From IMG/VR virus record IMGVR_UViG_3300007541_000068, positions 1 to 37,080 of that record: 37,080 nucleotides of DNA. One strand, given 5' to 3'. Source of the DNA: a virus. The position numbers and the translations under genes are program-made. Positions 15,701 through 23,439 of this stretch are shown here, in pieces. The stretch's first letter is position 1. Each line of letters opens with the position of its first letter. Below the pieces are notes generated by a model. The model did no database searches, was not told the DNA's origin, and saw nothing but the letters and a program-made list of their open reading frames with translations.

Positions 15701-18700
15701 CCCATACCGCCCATGACCCCTGCAACAGTAGAACGGTTTCCGTCTATCGGAGTTGCAGGCATAGCGTACGGGTCGATACCCGGCACAGGGGACGCTGGGA
15801 ACAACACGGCATCAAGCAATTGGTCCGCACGGCGTAACATATCCGCACCGCGTGGGGGTGGAGCTATCCCAAGCAGGAGTTTTTTTACCAGATCAAAGAA
15901 GCGGGTTAGGACGCCAGGGTTGTGTGCTTGCAAGTGCTGCCGGAAGCTAGCATTACCCATAACTTCCGAGGCAAACTCGAATACGTCTCCCAGCGCGTTA
16001 ATGTCACCGAAGCTACGTTTTAGGTCGCCCTTTGCATCGTTGAACAATTTAATCAGCGCCTTAGCTGCAGGAGTGCTACCTCCGTTAGCCAGTGCTCGCA
16101 CGGTGGCCGCATGGGCCATCTCATGGAGTAATACAAACGGGTTTATACCCCGCTCGGCCTCCAAGTATATCGTGTTCGTTGCCGGGGTATAGATCCCCAC
16201 TACCTGCCTACCATTCAAGAATAACGTGGGCTCCACGAAGACGTCTACAGACCCCACATACTCTGCTAGCTTGGTCGCTAGATTTCTTACAAACGGGTCT
16301 GGGTGAAACCGGGCTAGGATCTCCACCGCACCGCGCAGGTTGTTGTTCTCTACAGCGTGTTTGAAACCTTTGGGTACGATAAACATGCTCGTAGGAAGCA
16401 TACTATCTGCGCCGGGGTAAGCGCGGCCTACGAAATCCCCAGTCCGCGCCATATCCTTGGCGTGCCTCTGAAGGTCCCTAAATACGCGCAGATCAGACGA
16501 GCTTAATAGGCTTACTAGTCGTTTAACCACTTCATCAAGAAGCGTTGCATCTGCAGGGTTCTTAGGTACCGCCACATCAGTAGCAACCTGCGCTAGTGTG
16601 TTTTTTAAGTCGCCGTTGGTAATGGGTTTTATGGACGCTAGATACGTGTTCGCATCATCAGAGAGGTCCTTACTCTTGCCTTCGATGACGTCGTTTAATT
16701 CTCTATTTTCTGTTTCCGCAGATAGTTCTGCCTTGGAACTCAGGGCAGTGGGGACCTTGACTAGCAGTTTAGGCAGCTGTCTCCTCGACCGCTCAAGTTT
16801 CCTTATGTCGGGCGTACTAGGTTCAGGTTTGGGGGCTGCTCCCTTGGGGGCTGTTCCCTTGGGGGCTGTTCCCTTGGGGGCTGTTCCCTTGGGGGCTGTT
16901 CCCTTGGGGGCTGATTTAGTGGCTACTGGAGGCTGCTTTGCCTTTTCTCCATCTGAAGATCGTCCAGGAACTCCTTTACCGCGTCCCACTCTTCTGGGTG
17001 TAGTCTCTCCAGCTCCGGGGGTATTGGCAGGTTGTGGTGAAGTACCAGTAGCGCCAGTTCCATCTCCTCCTGATCTAGGTGAAGGTCGCTTTCGTGCCTC
17101 AGGCTTGCTACCTGTTTTACCAGCACCCGGAGCAGACGATTGGTCTCGTTCTGTGCTTCCAAAATCTTGGCCTGTAGAAGCAGCGGAAGGCTCTCCTTCA
17201 GTTCCCGCATTAGGCGTACCTTTCTCTAGATCTAGTTTAAGCTGTTCGGGTTCCGCAACCGCTGCCTCTGAGTCGCGCCTATTTCGTCTCGCATACATAC
17301 TCTTAGCGGCGCGGTCTAAGGAGTCGCGCGTTATGCCTACTTCCCGCAGGACATCAGCTACAGATGCCTTGCGACTCTTAGCTATGCTAGTTAGCGCCTT
17401 ATCGACAGCCGCTTCCGGGAACAACTTACCTTTAGTGATGCTTGTTTCGATATTATCTAGGATTCCGGACAGTACCGTAGCCGTTGGTGCAGGCGGTCCA
17501 GCCGTACCCAGTGATTCTAAGTCCGGGAATAGCTCATACGTCTCATCGGTACCCGCAGTCCTCCGCTGCTTTTGCAGCGCGGCGTACTCTGCCTCCCCTA
17601 CAACGCTTTTTTCCGGCGTCGGCTTTTGGGGTCTCGGAGATAAACGTAGCTGCCTAGGGTCCGGTGTCGTTGCCTCTTGGGCGAGTTGCGCCTCATCTGG
17701 TCTTGGGGTTGCGCCGAGAAGACCGCTACCTTTTTTACCAACGGCGAGTAGCCTCCTAGCAGCATCGTTTAAGTATCCGTAAGTTACGCCTGCATCCCGC
17801 ATAACAGCAGCTGTGGATGTCTTACGGCTTCTAGCCATGCTAGTTAGCGCCCTATCAATAGCATCTTTTGGCGCTAATTTATTTCTAGTAAGACCCGTGT
17901 TAATTTTCTCCATGATCCCGGATAGTACCGTAGCTGCTGGTGTAGGCGGTCCAGCCGTACCCAGTGATTCTAAGTCCGGGAACAGCTCATACGTCTCACT
18001 AGTACCCGCAGTCTTCCGCTGCTTTTGCAGTGCGGCGTACTCTGCCTCCCTCGCAGCGCGTTCGTCCAGTGCCGTTACTTCCGGGAGCACAAGCTGTTCT
18101 GGTTCCGTAACCGCTGCCTTCGGTTCCGTAGCCACTGCCTCTGGTGTCGGAGCTTTTGGCGCAGTGCCCAGTGATTCTAGGTCTGGGAACAGCTCATACG
18201 TCTCACCAGGGCGCGCAGTCCTCCGTTGCCTTTGCAGCGCGGCGTAGTCCGCCTCTCTCGCAGCGCGTTCCTCCGCAGCGCGTTTCTCTTGCGCTAAGAG
18301 TTCCGGGAATACAGGCTGCTCAGAGCCTGGGATCGCCGCCTCTCGGGCGCGTTGTCCCTCTACTTCCTCCGGGGTGATCTCGCCGTCCCTAGGTACAAAC
18401 AATCCGCCCCGTTCCGGAGCTGCGCCGACGAAACTCCTACCCTCCCCATCACCTTTGTATAGTTTCCTAGCAGCGGTATCTAAGTAGTCGCGAGATACGC
18501 CCACTTCCTGCAGGATAGCGTCTATAGATGTTTTACGTTCCTTGGCTACATCAGTAAGAACTTTATCGACAGCCGCTTCTGGGAACGCCCCAGCTTTGGT
18601 AACTTCCGATTCAACTCTATTTATGATCCTGGACAGTGCCGTAGCCGTTGGCGCAGGCGGTCCCTCCGCACCCAATGCTTTTAAGTCCGGGAATAGCTCA

Positions 18701-19776
18701 TACGTCTCACTAGTACCCGCAGCTCTCCGCTGCTCTCGCAGTGCGGCGTACTCTGCCTCCCGCGCAGCGCGTTCCTCCGCAGCGCGTTCCTCCGCAGCGC
18801 GTTTCTCCGCAGCGCTATCTTCCGGCGTACCGGTGGTTGACGCACCACGTCCACCCCGCAGCAACAACCCGAGCACTGCGCCGGCGATACCGCCAACCGC
18901 GCCTTCTTTTAACAGGCCCGCGTCCACAAGTTCGCGCTCCGGGTTGTAGCCTCGCTCGATCATGTTTTGGAGGAAGCCCTGCACGACCTCTTGTCCAGCT
19001 TCAACCCCACCCGAGGCGAGGGCGTCTATCGCACGATCACGGAACCCTTCAATTGTGTCTTTACCCAGCTTGTCTACAAGATCCGATACGCCCGGAATAC
19101 GTAGGGCTTTGACAAATCTACCATATGGCACGACGTCTATCAGACCAAGCGGAGCACCCTGGCGTGTGGCTAGGTTACGCTCCTCCAACGTGGCACCCGC
19201 CGCGCGTGCGCGTTCGCTAGCCTCGCCAGCAGACGCACCGACTCCGAGCAGCCCGGCTAGTCCCAGACCACCAAGTAGGGCGGGGGCCCCGGCGGTACCT
19301 GCAACTGCAGCGCCCGCCAGACCCGTACCTAGCCCAGCCAGTACGGAACCGATACCGCCACCGATATCGGCGGCAAAACTATCCTTTTCGGTTTCTGGTT
19401 TTATAGACTTCGCAAAACTCTGGATAGCATCGCGGACTTCGCTTTCGTCCTTTTCTTCTAAAGTAGTGGCCGCGCCTAACGCTGCGCTCTCAAAAGTATC
19501 AACGGCACCGCGACCGATACCTCGGATGAAGTTGCCTATCAGGCTGTAGTCCTGCTCCGCGACCGTCGGGGGCGCGACTCTGCGGGGCACGTCCCCAAAG
19601 CTAGGAGCAAACTGCCCTGCGGCACGCCTGCGCTCAGCAAACTGCCTGTACGCGGTGTACCGTACCTGCTCTAACGCATTTACAGCACTCATATCGTTAG
19701 CGGCCCGCGCTTGCGCTATGGCGCGATCTAACTGCTCAATAGTTACAGTATCTGCACCATTACCAGCGTCAGCCAT
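12739..19776 (-). CDS. Giant polyvalent-type virion protein with zincin domain
   Basis: This encodes 2345 residues and is the last gene of the leftward arm. Order of parts: N-terminal ~310 residues with two Gly/Ala-rich hydrophobic stretches (about 138-185 and 290-307); four diverged modules (~340-870), each with EYAALxxQRR and TYELFPDL followed by a helical ALTSxAKSRKTS unit; a Pro/Ser/Gly linker with an APKGT array (~954-980); and a middle region with a zinc-peptidase motif HEMAH (H1218, E1219, H1222; LLHEMAHAATVRAL). After that come a KEYFPLNREGKYRLEY segment (~1564) and a long helical C-terminus (GRVALMYKSYGINMYTTMF). This layout matches phage polyvalent proteins, which are packaged and injected to act in the host. 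Peptidase activity and injection are inferred from family knowledge. Internal-virion or ejection protein is the best call. Confidence 0.85.
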   Translation of the reverse strand: MADAGNGADTVTIEQLDRAIAQARAANDMSAVNALEQVRYTAYRQFAERRRAAGQFAPSFGDVPRRVAPPTVAEQDYSLIGNFIRGIGRGAVDTFESAALGAATTLEEKDESEVRDAIQSFAKSIKPETEKDSFAADIGGGIGSVLAGLGTGLAGAAVAGTAGAPALLGGLGLAGLLGVGASAGEASERARAAGATLEERNLATRQGAPLGLIDVVPYGRFVKALRIPGVSDLVDKLGKDTIEGFRDRAIDALASGGVEAGQEVVQGFLQNMIERGYNPERELVDAGLLKEGAVGGIAGAVLGLLLRGGRGASTTGTPEDSAAEKRAAEERAAEERAAREAEYAALREQRRAAGTSETYELFPDLKALGAEGPPAPTATALSRIINRVESEVTKAGAFPEAAVDKVLTDVAKERKTSIDAILQEVGVSRDYLDTAARKLYKGDGEGRSFVGAAPERGGLFVPRDGEITPEEVEGQRAREAAIPGSEQPVFPELLAQEKRAAEERAAREADYAALQRQRRTARPGETYELFPDLESLGTAPKAPTPEAVATEPKAAVTEPEQLVLPEVTALDERAAREAEYAALQKQRKTAGTSETYELFPDLESLGTAGPPTPAATVLSGIMEKINTGLTRNKLAPKDAIDRALTSMARSRKTSTAAVMRDAGVTYGYLNDAARRLLAVGKKGSGLLGATPRPDEAQLAQEATTPDPRQLRLSPRPQKPTPEKSVVGEAEYAALQKQRRTAGTDETYELFPDLESLGTAGPPAPTATVLSGILDNIETSITKGKLFPEAAVDKALTSIAKSRKASVADVLREVGITRDSLDRAAKSMYARRNRRDSEAAVAEPEQLKLDLEKGTPNAGTEGEPSAASTGQDFGSTERDQSSAPGAGKTGSKPEARKRPSPRSGGDGTGATGTSPQPANTPGAGETTPRRVGRGKGVPGRSSDGEKAKQPPVATKSAPKGTAPKGTAPKGTAPKGTAPKGAAPKPEPSTPDIRKLERSRRQLPKLLVKVPTALSSKAELSAETENRELNDVIEGKSKDLSDDANTYLASIKPITNGDLKNTLAQVATDVAVPKNPADATLLDEVVKRLVSLLSSSDLRVFRDLQRHAKDMARTGDFVGRAYPGADSMLPTSMFIVPKGFKHAVENNNLRGAVEILARFHPDPFVRNLATKLAEYVGSVDVFVEPTLFLNGRQVVGIYTPATNTIYLEAERGINPFVLLHEMAHAATVRALANGGSTPAAKALIKLFNDAKGDLKRSFGDINALGDVFEFASEVMGNASFRQHLQAHNPGVLTRFFDLVKKLLLGIAPPPRGADMLRRADQLLDAVLFPASPVPGIDPYAMPATPIDGNRSTVAGVMGGMGKAVKSIPTLPKQDRLDDMRSFLFGNFAEKAKVFYSAAAPLHTIADMAEAVGLRDIGHRVLKAAENARAATAIARKRVDVVAKKAEGLHKRMTYAQQAALDDLVYSREYGATIFQVDPTLTAAEAARAYRNDSAKLAVWNAQQSVLRATGANGPKLYKLLRDEYARQYAELRAVFIARLDDLAEGTDMTPTVKNELIERLFHGQRKEYFPLNREGKYRLEYILTDPALSKQDAYVVQMFESRGAWERAEKLARANPGIDRNSIRVENKEFSLASLSGGKSAIPVIKQTVELLERAKPPADIAADPAALSAWRQQRNAQVEELLKNFVNLMPESSFARSLQRRKDYAGHETDVMHAFRKKAYGLAADIAKLRSSVDIHALEAELPKYLEAAPKNVPTGGAAKSQAGRAMEAALFNAKAPEIVASELKKRLEYIRSGAKNKDSEAIVRRVTQGAFLWTLGGNVSSAVVQMSQVPMFLYPMLSGKYGWGETTSAIFDAIRIVNGSTVGARRGPSGGRLGAASRVRLTDGLDLYYTANDKGELTVRSDLGLDQRQKQELEDIKPVVAAAIGHGVMTNDILSDALGVTAKRAEQSPLDKVTAISAVMFNRSEQFNRQVSLITAYKLARAAGEDVDTATQTALRAVRELNGAMFSETGPRIAQQGIGRVALMYKSYGINMYTTMFRTAKTLIDNAFPGTDAKSRELRRIAARQLFGLTGTSLFFSGMYGLPLYGAVQLLYDTLFQGEDEDDFNTMVRKYTGEGLFKGPLTALLDVDISSRTRLSGLLLQENKYVDDPTISELFGLYLGGPAISLGERAMRGYRDLQEGNIERGIEKFLPAALANVLKTHRYYAEGGIRTKRDDVIYGDLSGGELFGQLFGFTPSEYTRILEDNVRKVDMKNVPSQKRSRIYRKLYLAHARGDTAAYREGIQEAREFNRRYPSQAITVDSVRRSLKANYQTTARTVNGVEIPKYLWGDVRDHMNAYTRAFDIGW
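16831..16913 (-). repeat. 15-base tandem array encoding APKGT
   Basis: About five copies of a 15-base unit (plus-strand GGGGGCTGTTCCCTT) lie in the linker of the 2345-aa protein. They encode in-frame APKGT pentapeptides, nearly identical at DNA level, which points to recent slippage. The first and last copies carry single changes (APKGA). Confidence 0.9.
17515..18770 (-). repeat. Four diverged TYELFPDL modules in the giant protein
   Basis: The motif TYELFPDL preceded by EYAALxxQR occurs four times, at about residues 355, 524, 592 and 744 of the 2345-aa protein (plus-strand positions ~18690, 18190, 17985, 17530). Copies 1, 3 and 4 are followed by a similar ~75-residue helical unit (ALTSxAKSRKTS, then a Y/S-L-D/N-x-A-A-R/K turn). 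Copy 2 lacks it and runs straight into copy 3, so it looks like a partial duplication. Confidence 0.85.
18764..18823 (-). repeat. 15-base tandem array encoding AEERA
   Basis: Three near-identical 15-base units (GCAGCGCGTTCCTCC on the plus strand) plus a fourth diverged copy encode AAEERAAEERAAEKRAA in the 2345-aa protein. Single AEERA units recur before other modules, so this short charged helix has been copied within the gene. Confidence 0.85.
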
Positions 19777-19793
19777 GGGATATACCCCCTGCT

Positions 19794-21677
19794 CTATTTC
19801 GGCTGTTGTTTCTGAAAGTATTTCCCAAGGTTAGGGTTTTCTTTCAGCAAATCTGCTATATCTACATTACCTAAGTTAGCGGCGTTAAAGCTCATGGCTT
19901 TTCCACCTAGCGATACTATTATTTGCTGCATAGCATCTATTGCTTTTATCAAATCAGAGTCATTTATCGACATCACCGCAAGTGCGTTTGCCTTTTGTGG
20001 GGATATAGGGTCAACTTGTTCGCCAAGCCCAATTGCTTCTTTGTTCAACCTCAAGATGTCGGCGGTCCGCTTGGTTACTTCAGAAACCGCCAGCGATATC
20101 ATAGAACCGGTCTGGCCGTATAGCTTCACTATATTGTCTCTGTTGCTCCGAGCATCCGCTCTATTCTGCTGAAACTCGGCTAGCGTCCTGTTTGCATCAA
20201 TTGTAGCCTGCTGTATTGCCTCATTGCTCGTTATGCGTCGCATATCAACACCTGCTTGCAACAACGCTCTTTGCCAATCCACAGCTATCCTTCTGTCGTT
20301 TGTGATAGCGTTTACTGTCAGCTCTTTGATCTTGAGATAGTTTTCCATATCTTTGATAGCGCTTTCAGTGGCGGCTTTCGCCAGATCGGTGTCTCGTGCA
20401 CGACCTTCCTTATACAGCCCGTACACCTGCATAAGATCTTGGCGATCTCGCAGGCTCTCTCGGTCTAGGCCGCCTATGTAAGCCCGCGCAAAATTACCGT
20501 AGCCACCAGAATTACCCTTAGTAGCTTCACCGGCGAAGCGTATAAACTTGTTAAAGAAGGCGCTATCTTGTGCCTTCCGTTTATCCTGTAGAGCAGTAAG
20601 TCGTTTCTCAAAGTCAGCGTACCGAGCAGCCTCGTCGGCACGTCCGAAACGCTGGTCATACTCTGCTTGCCGTTGCGCCTGATCCACCGGTGTTTGTTTA
20701 TCCAGACCTGCTAGTCCGTATTGCTGAAGAGTGTTGGTGCCGTCGCCGTATGGGGCCCCCTTCATAAGTTGGCTTATACCGCTCAGGTCGGTCGGTGGTA
20801 TCATCGTGCGCGGGAGATTGATGTTAGGATCGCTGACAGAGGCGGCGGCAAGGGCAGGGGCAGGGGCAGGGGCAGAATCGTCGGCAGGGGCGGTGGTGCG
20901 GTTGTCAGTGGCAGGGGCGGCGGCAGAGGCGCCACCAGAACCAGGAACATCTGGGGGGGCGATGTAGGGGAAATCGCCCGGATAGTCTTGTCGCCGCGCG
21001 TCGATAAACCCGTTTAGCTCGTCCAACCTCTGCGACAGTTTCTGTACGAGCCTGTCCACGTTTTCTTTCGCGGTAGCGCGCCCGCCAGGGCGGTGAAATT
21101 CAGGGTTGTAGGAAGGATCCTTCGGTATCCATTGACCATATTCATCTGGCTGAGCTATATTTGATAGCTTATCGACTATTTTAGCGCGCTCTTTCTTGTA
21201 CGCTTCTTCCGATTTATCTCTTAGGTACATCCCAGGGACGTCACCGCCGCTGGCGAGGCTCACAATACCACCACCGGCCATACGTGCGGTGGGCTGCGTA
21301 GGCTGTGGGGTGCGGGGCGCGTTAGGGGGCGTGAGAGATTCAAGACCTTGGGGCTGGCCGCCACCAGCCGCGACACGTTGCAGGTTCTTTTGTTGCTGCG
21401 TCTGGATAGTCTTACCAATACCACCCAACTGCTGTGCCATCTCGTCCTTGGTCATACCAAGGGCTTCTTGCTCCAGCTGCTGCTTGATCGTGCGCGGGTT
21501 CTGCTGCATTGCTGCCTGCAGTTCCTGCTGCGCTTTTTTCTTCTCCGAAGTCAGCTTCTGTAGGGCCAGTAGGTCTAGCAGCTCTTGATTGGACTGATAG
21601 CGTTTCTGCAACGCACCGGGATTCGCCCGGTATGCGTCCATACGGCTAGATACTTCCTCGTTAAGATTTATAGCCAT
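19794..21677 (-). CDS. Minor virion protein with Gly-rich motif and coiled coils
   Basis: This encodes 627 residues. The N-terminal part is helical and Gln-rich (LLDLLALQKLTSEKKKAQQE) and is followed by a Pro/Gln linker. ARMAGGGIVSLASGGDVPG (residues ~132-150) is a Gly-rich motif seen repeatedly in minor structural proteins of marine podophages. A low-complexity Ala/Pro stretch (~240-270) is encoded by GGGGCA repeats. The C-terminal ~300 residues look like a long helical bundle (VNAITNDRRIAVDWQRALLQ). No enzyme motif is seen. It lies between two other minor virion genes and the giant polyvalent gene, so an internal core or tail-tube role is likely but unproven. The start has an AGGGGGT about 8 bases upstream. 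Confidence 0.7.
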   Translation of the reverse strand: MAINLNEEVSSRMDAYRANPGALQKRYQSNQELLDLLALQKLTSEKKKAQQELQAAMQQNPRTIKQQLEQEALGMTKDEMAQQLGGIGKTIQTQQQKNLQRVAAGGGQPQGLESLTPPNAPRTPQPTQPTARMAGGGIVSLASGGDVPGMYLRDKSEEAYKKERAKIVDKLSNIAQPDEYGQWIPKDPSYNPEFHRPGGRATAKENVDRLVQKLSQRLDELNGFIDARRQDYPGDFPYIAPPDVPGSGGASAAAPATDNRTTAPADDSAPAPAPALAAASVSDPNINLPRTMIPPTDLSGISQLMKGAPYGDGTNTLQQYGLAGLDKQTPVDQAQRQAEYDQRFGRADEAARYADFEKRLTALQDKRKAQDSAFFNKFIRFAGEATKGNSGGYGNFARAYIGGLDRESLRDRQDLMQVYGLYKEGRARDTDLAKAATESAIKDMENYLKIKELTVNAITNDRRIAVDWQRALLQAGVDMRRITSNEAIQQATIDANRTLAEFQQNRADARSNRDNIVKLYGQTGSMISLAVSEVTKRTADILRLNKEAIGLGEQVDPISPQKANALAVMSINDSDLIKAIDAMQQIIVSLGGKAMSFNAANLGNVDIADLLKENPNLGKYFQKQQPK

Positions 21678-21688
21678 TACTGGACCCC

Positions 21689-22615
21689 CTATATGCCCTG
21701 TAGATCTTCTGGTAATAGATCCAACCCACCGCTGCTTGCACTGCCCGTACCGCCGAACAAGCTCTGAAGGAGATCCCCTATACCCCCTTGCGAAAGGAGT
21801 GATGTTATATCTGCCCCACCGCCGAGCAATTGGGTGAGGTAGCTAGGCTCCGCGTAATTAGTATTGGACGCTGCGATAGGGAGCCCCTGCAGTAGAGACT
21901 GCATATACTGGACTTGTTTATAGGGGAAATCCCGTTCCTCCAGGAATTGTTGCATATCAGCAGTTACGCCCGCCTGTTCGATATCGCGCTGAACCTGCCC
22001 CGCATTCTCTTGTCGCTGTAATACGTTTAGACCATATTCGTTGATAGCAGCCTGCGCAGCACGCTGCCTGTCCTGTTCAGTATTAAACTGTCCGAGCCCT
22101 TGGGTGTACGCCTGTTGGTAACCCTGCCCGGTGATGTCTGCCAGATTGCGAAGGAGATTGCGGTCTAGTTCAGATTCCATAACCGCTTGACGCCCACCAC
22201 CGAATGCGCCGGCCTGGGTAAGCCTAGCTGCGTTCTGCACGCGCTGAACCTGCGCCTGCCGCCGCGCTTCCGCAAGCTGAGGCTCCAACGCCGCTTGCAA
22301 ATATGGACTCATATATTGCTGGGCGACACCAGGATCAGTGAAGACTTGCGGGGTATAAGTACCCATACGCTCAGTGGGCACCGCAAGGTTAGCCAGACCG
22401 GAGAACGCCTGCTGTTGCATGGCGGACTCACCGGCAGTAAGCGGTCCAGAGTAGGCTTGGTAGGGCTCGTAGGACTGGGCCCAACCTTTGGATAGCATGT
22501 CAGTTACGTATGGGCCTACCCACGTTGAGAGCGAGGACTCTTTACCAGTCGCGGACCCATCGGTCGTCCCAGTCGTCCCAGTCGTCCCAGTCGTCCCAGT
22601 TGTATCATCAGGCAT
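21689..22615 (-). CDS. Minor virion protein (helical, FGGGRQ motif)
   Basis: This encodes 308 residues. A short N-terminal TGT tandem repeat (residues ~6-17) is followed by WVGPYVTDMLSKGWAQSYEP and YQAYSGPLTAGES. The central helix region includes LTQAGAFGGGRQAVMESELD, a motif common in an uncharacterised class of phage virion proteins. The end is Gly-rich (SQGGIGDLLQSLFGGTGSAS). There is no membrane segment. A GAGGTGA precedes the ATG. Its neighbours on both sides are minor virion genes, and the set probably forms part of the internal core or tail of the particle; the exact role is unknown. Confidence 0.7.
   Translation of the reverse strand: MPDDTTGTTGTTGTTGTTDGSATGKESSLSTWVGPYVTDMLSKGWAQSYEPYQAYSGPLTAGESAMQQQAFSGLANLAVPTERMGTYTPQVFTDPGVAQQYMSPYLQAALEPQLAEARRQAQVQRVQNAARLTQAGAFGGGRQAVMESELDRNLLRNLADITGQGYQQAYTQGLGQFNTEQDRQRAAQAAINEYGLNVLQRQENAGQVQRDIEQAGVTADMQQFLEERDFPYKQVQYMQSLLQGLPIAASNTNYAEPSYLTQLLGGGADITSLLSQGGIGDLLQSLFGGTGSASSGGLDLLPEDLQGI
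22563..22598 (-). repeat. 9-base tandem array encoding TGT tripeptides
   Basis: Four exact copies of GTCGTCCCA (plus strand) encode the TGTTGTTGTT stretch at the N-terminus of the 308-aa virion protein. The copies show no mismatches, so the array is probably recent and may vary in copy number. Confidence 0.9.
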
Positions 22616-22623
22616 AATTCACC

Positions 22624-23439
22624 TCACACAGGCATTACGGATTTAGGATTGACTTGCGGCGCTTGCTTCCTGCGCCCTGTCCGCTGCTCTCTAATACGCG
22701 CCATCATCTCATCCAGACGCCTCGCCCCGGCATTGGAGTTCCCGTTACCTAAATGACTCACTACGTCGGCAGGTATTACAAACTCGCCATCGCTAAGGGC
22801 GGCTTCCTGGGTACCGTTTATATTAGCAGGTACCTCGTCGGCCATACCGTCAGTATTGCCAGCTAAGTATTTACCACGCCGCAGGCCCATTATACCACCG
22901 TTAGCAGCAGTCTGCACGGCCATGGGTGGTCGTACTACTGCGGGGCGTAACTGCCGCGCCGGGTTCTGTAGGTTATAGCGGGCTAGGGGTTCCCGTTGCG
23001 CTACGTCCGCTGCCTGGGCCTCTGCCAACGCCTCGGCGTTACCCTGTGGTACGTACTGTTGGTCGGTGAAATACCTACGCCCACTACTGCCCGGACGCCG
23101 GTTAGGGTCATACGTATACTGCAAGGGCGGCGCACCACGCGGTGCGGATGCCATATCTGCGCCGAGTGGTGGAGCAGGTGGTAGGATCGCGCCGGGGACT
23201 TGGCTACGGACCATATCCCTGCGGGGGATACCCCCTTGGTACCCGACCCTTGTTACTTGCGGCCCCGTTAGCCCCGCTTCGTTGGCTAGGTACCCAAGAC
23301 CCAGCGTCCCTGCCGTTTGAAGCAAACTACCGCCAACAGTGTTAGAGCCAAATAAACTACCGAGGCCCCCCAATATATCGCTACTACCAAAACCAAATGG
23401 TTCTGCGACCACATCTACAATATCGCTAAGCCAACTCAT
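22624..23439 (-). CDS. Minor virion protein with GEFVIPADVVSHLG motif
   Basis: This encodes 271 residues from the ATG at 23439, or 272 from the GTG just before it. The start overlaps the TGA of the giant upstream gene (TGATG), with GGAG at 23447-23450. The N-terminus is Gly-rich and hydrophobic (DILGGLGSLFGSNTVGG), and the middle is Pro-rich and disordered. The conserved C-terminal block is AANGGIMGLRRGKYLAGNTD, MADEVPANINGTQEAALSDG, EFVIPADVVSHLGNGNSNAG and ARRLDEMMARIREQRTG. This block is characteristic of a structural protein family in marine podophages, whose function is unknown to me. The motif may be a docking or interaction element rather than catalytic. Confidence 0.75.
   Translation of the reverse strand: MSWLSDIVDVVAEPFGFGSSDILGGLGSLFGSNTVGGSLLQTAGTLGLGYLANEAGLTGPQVTRVGYQGGIPRRDMVRSQVPGAILPPAPPLGADMASAPRGAPPLQYTYDPNRRPGSSGRRYFTDQQYVPQGNAEALAEAQAADVAQREPLARYNLQNPARQLRPAVVRPPMAVQTAANGGIMGLRRGKYLAGNTDGMADEVPANINGTQEAALSDGEFVIPADVVSHLGNGNSNAGARRLDEMMARIREQRTGRRKQAPQVNPKSVMPV

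Noticed and set aside
16598-19549. Long plus-strand open frames opposite the 2345-aa gene
   Set aside because: They are low-complexity Ser/Ala/Leu/Pro shadows of the repeat-rich minus-strand gene; no ribosome-binding sites or domains were seen.
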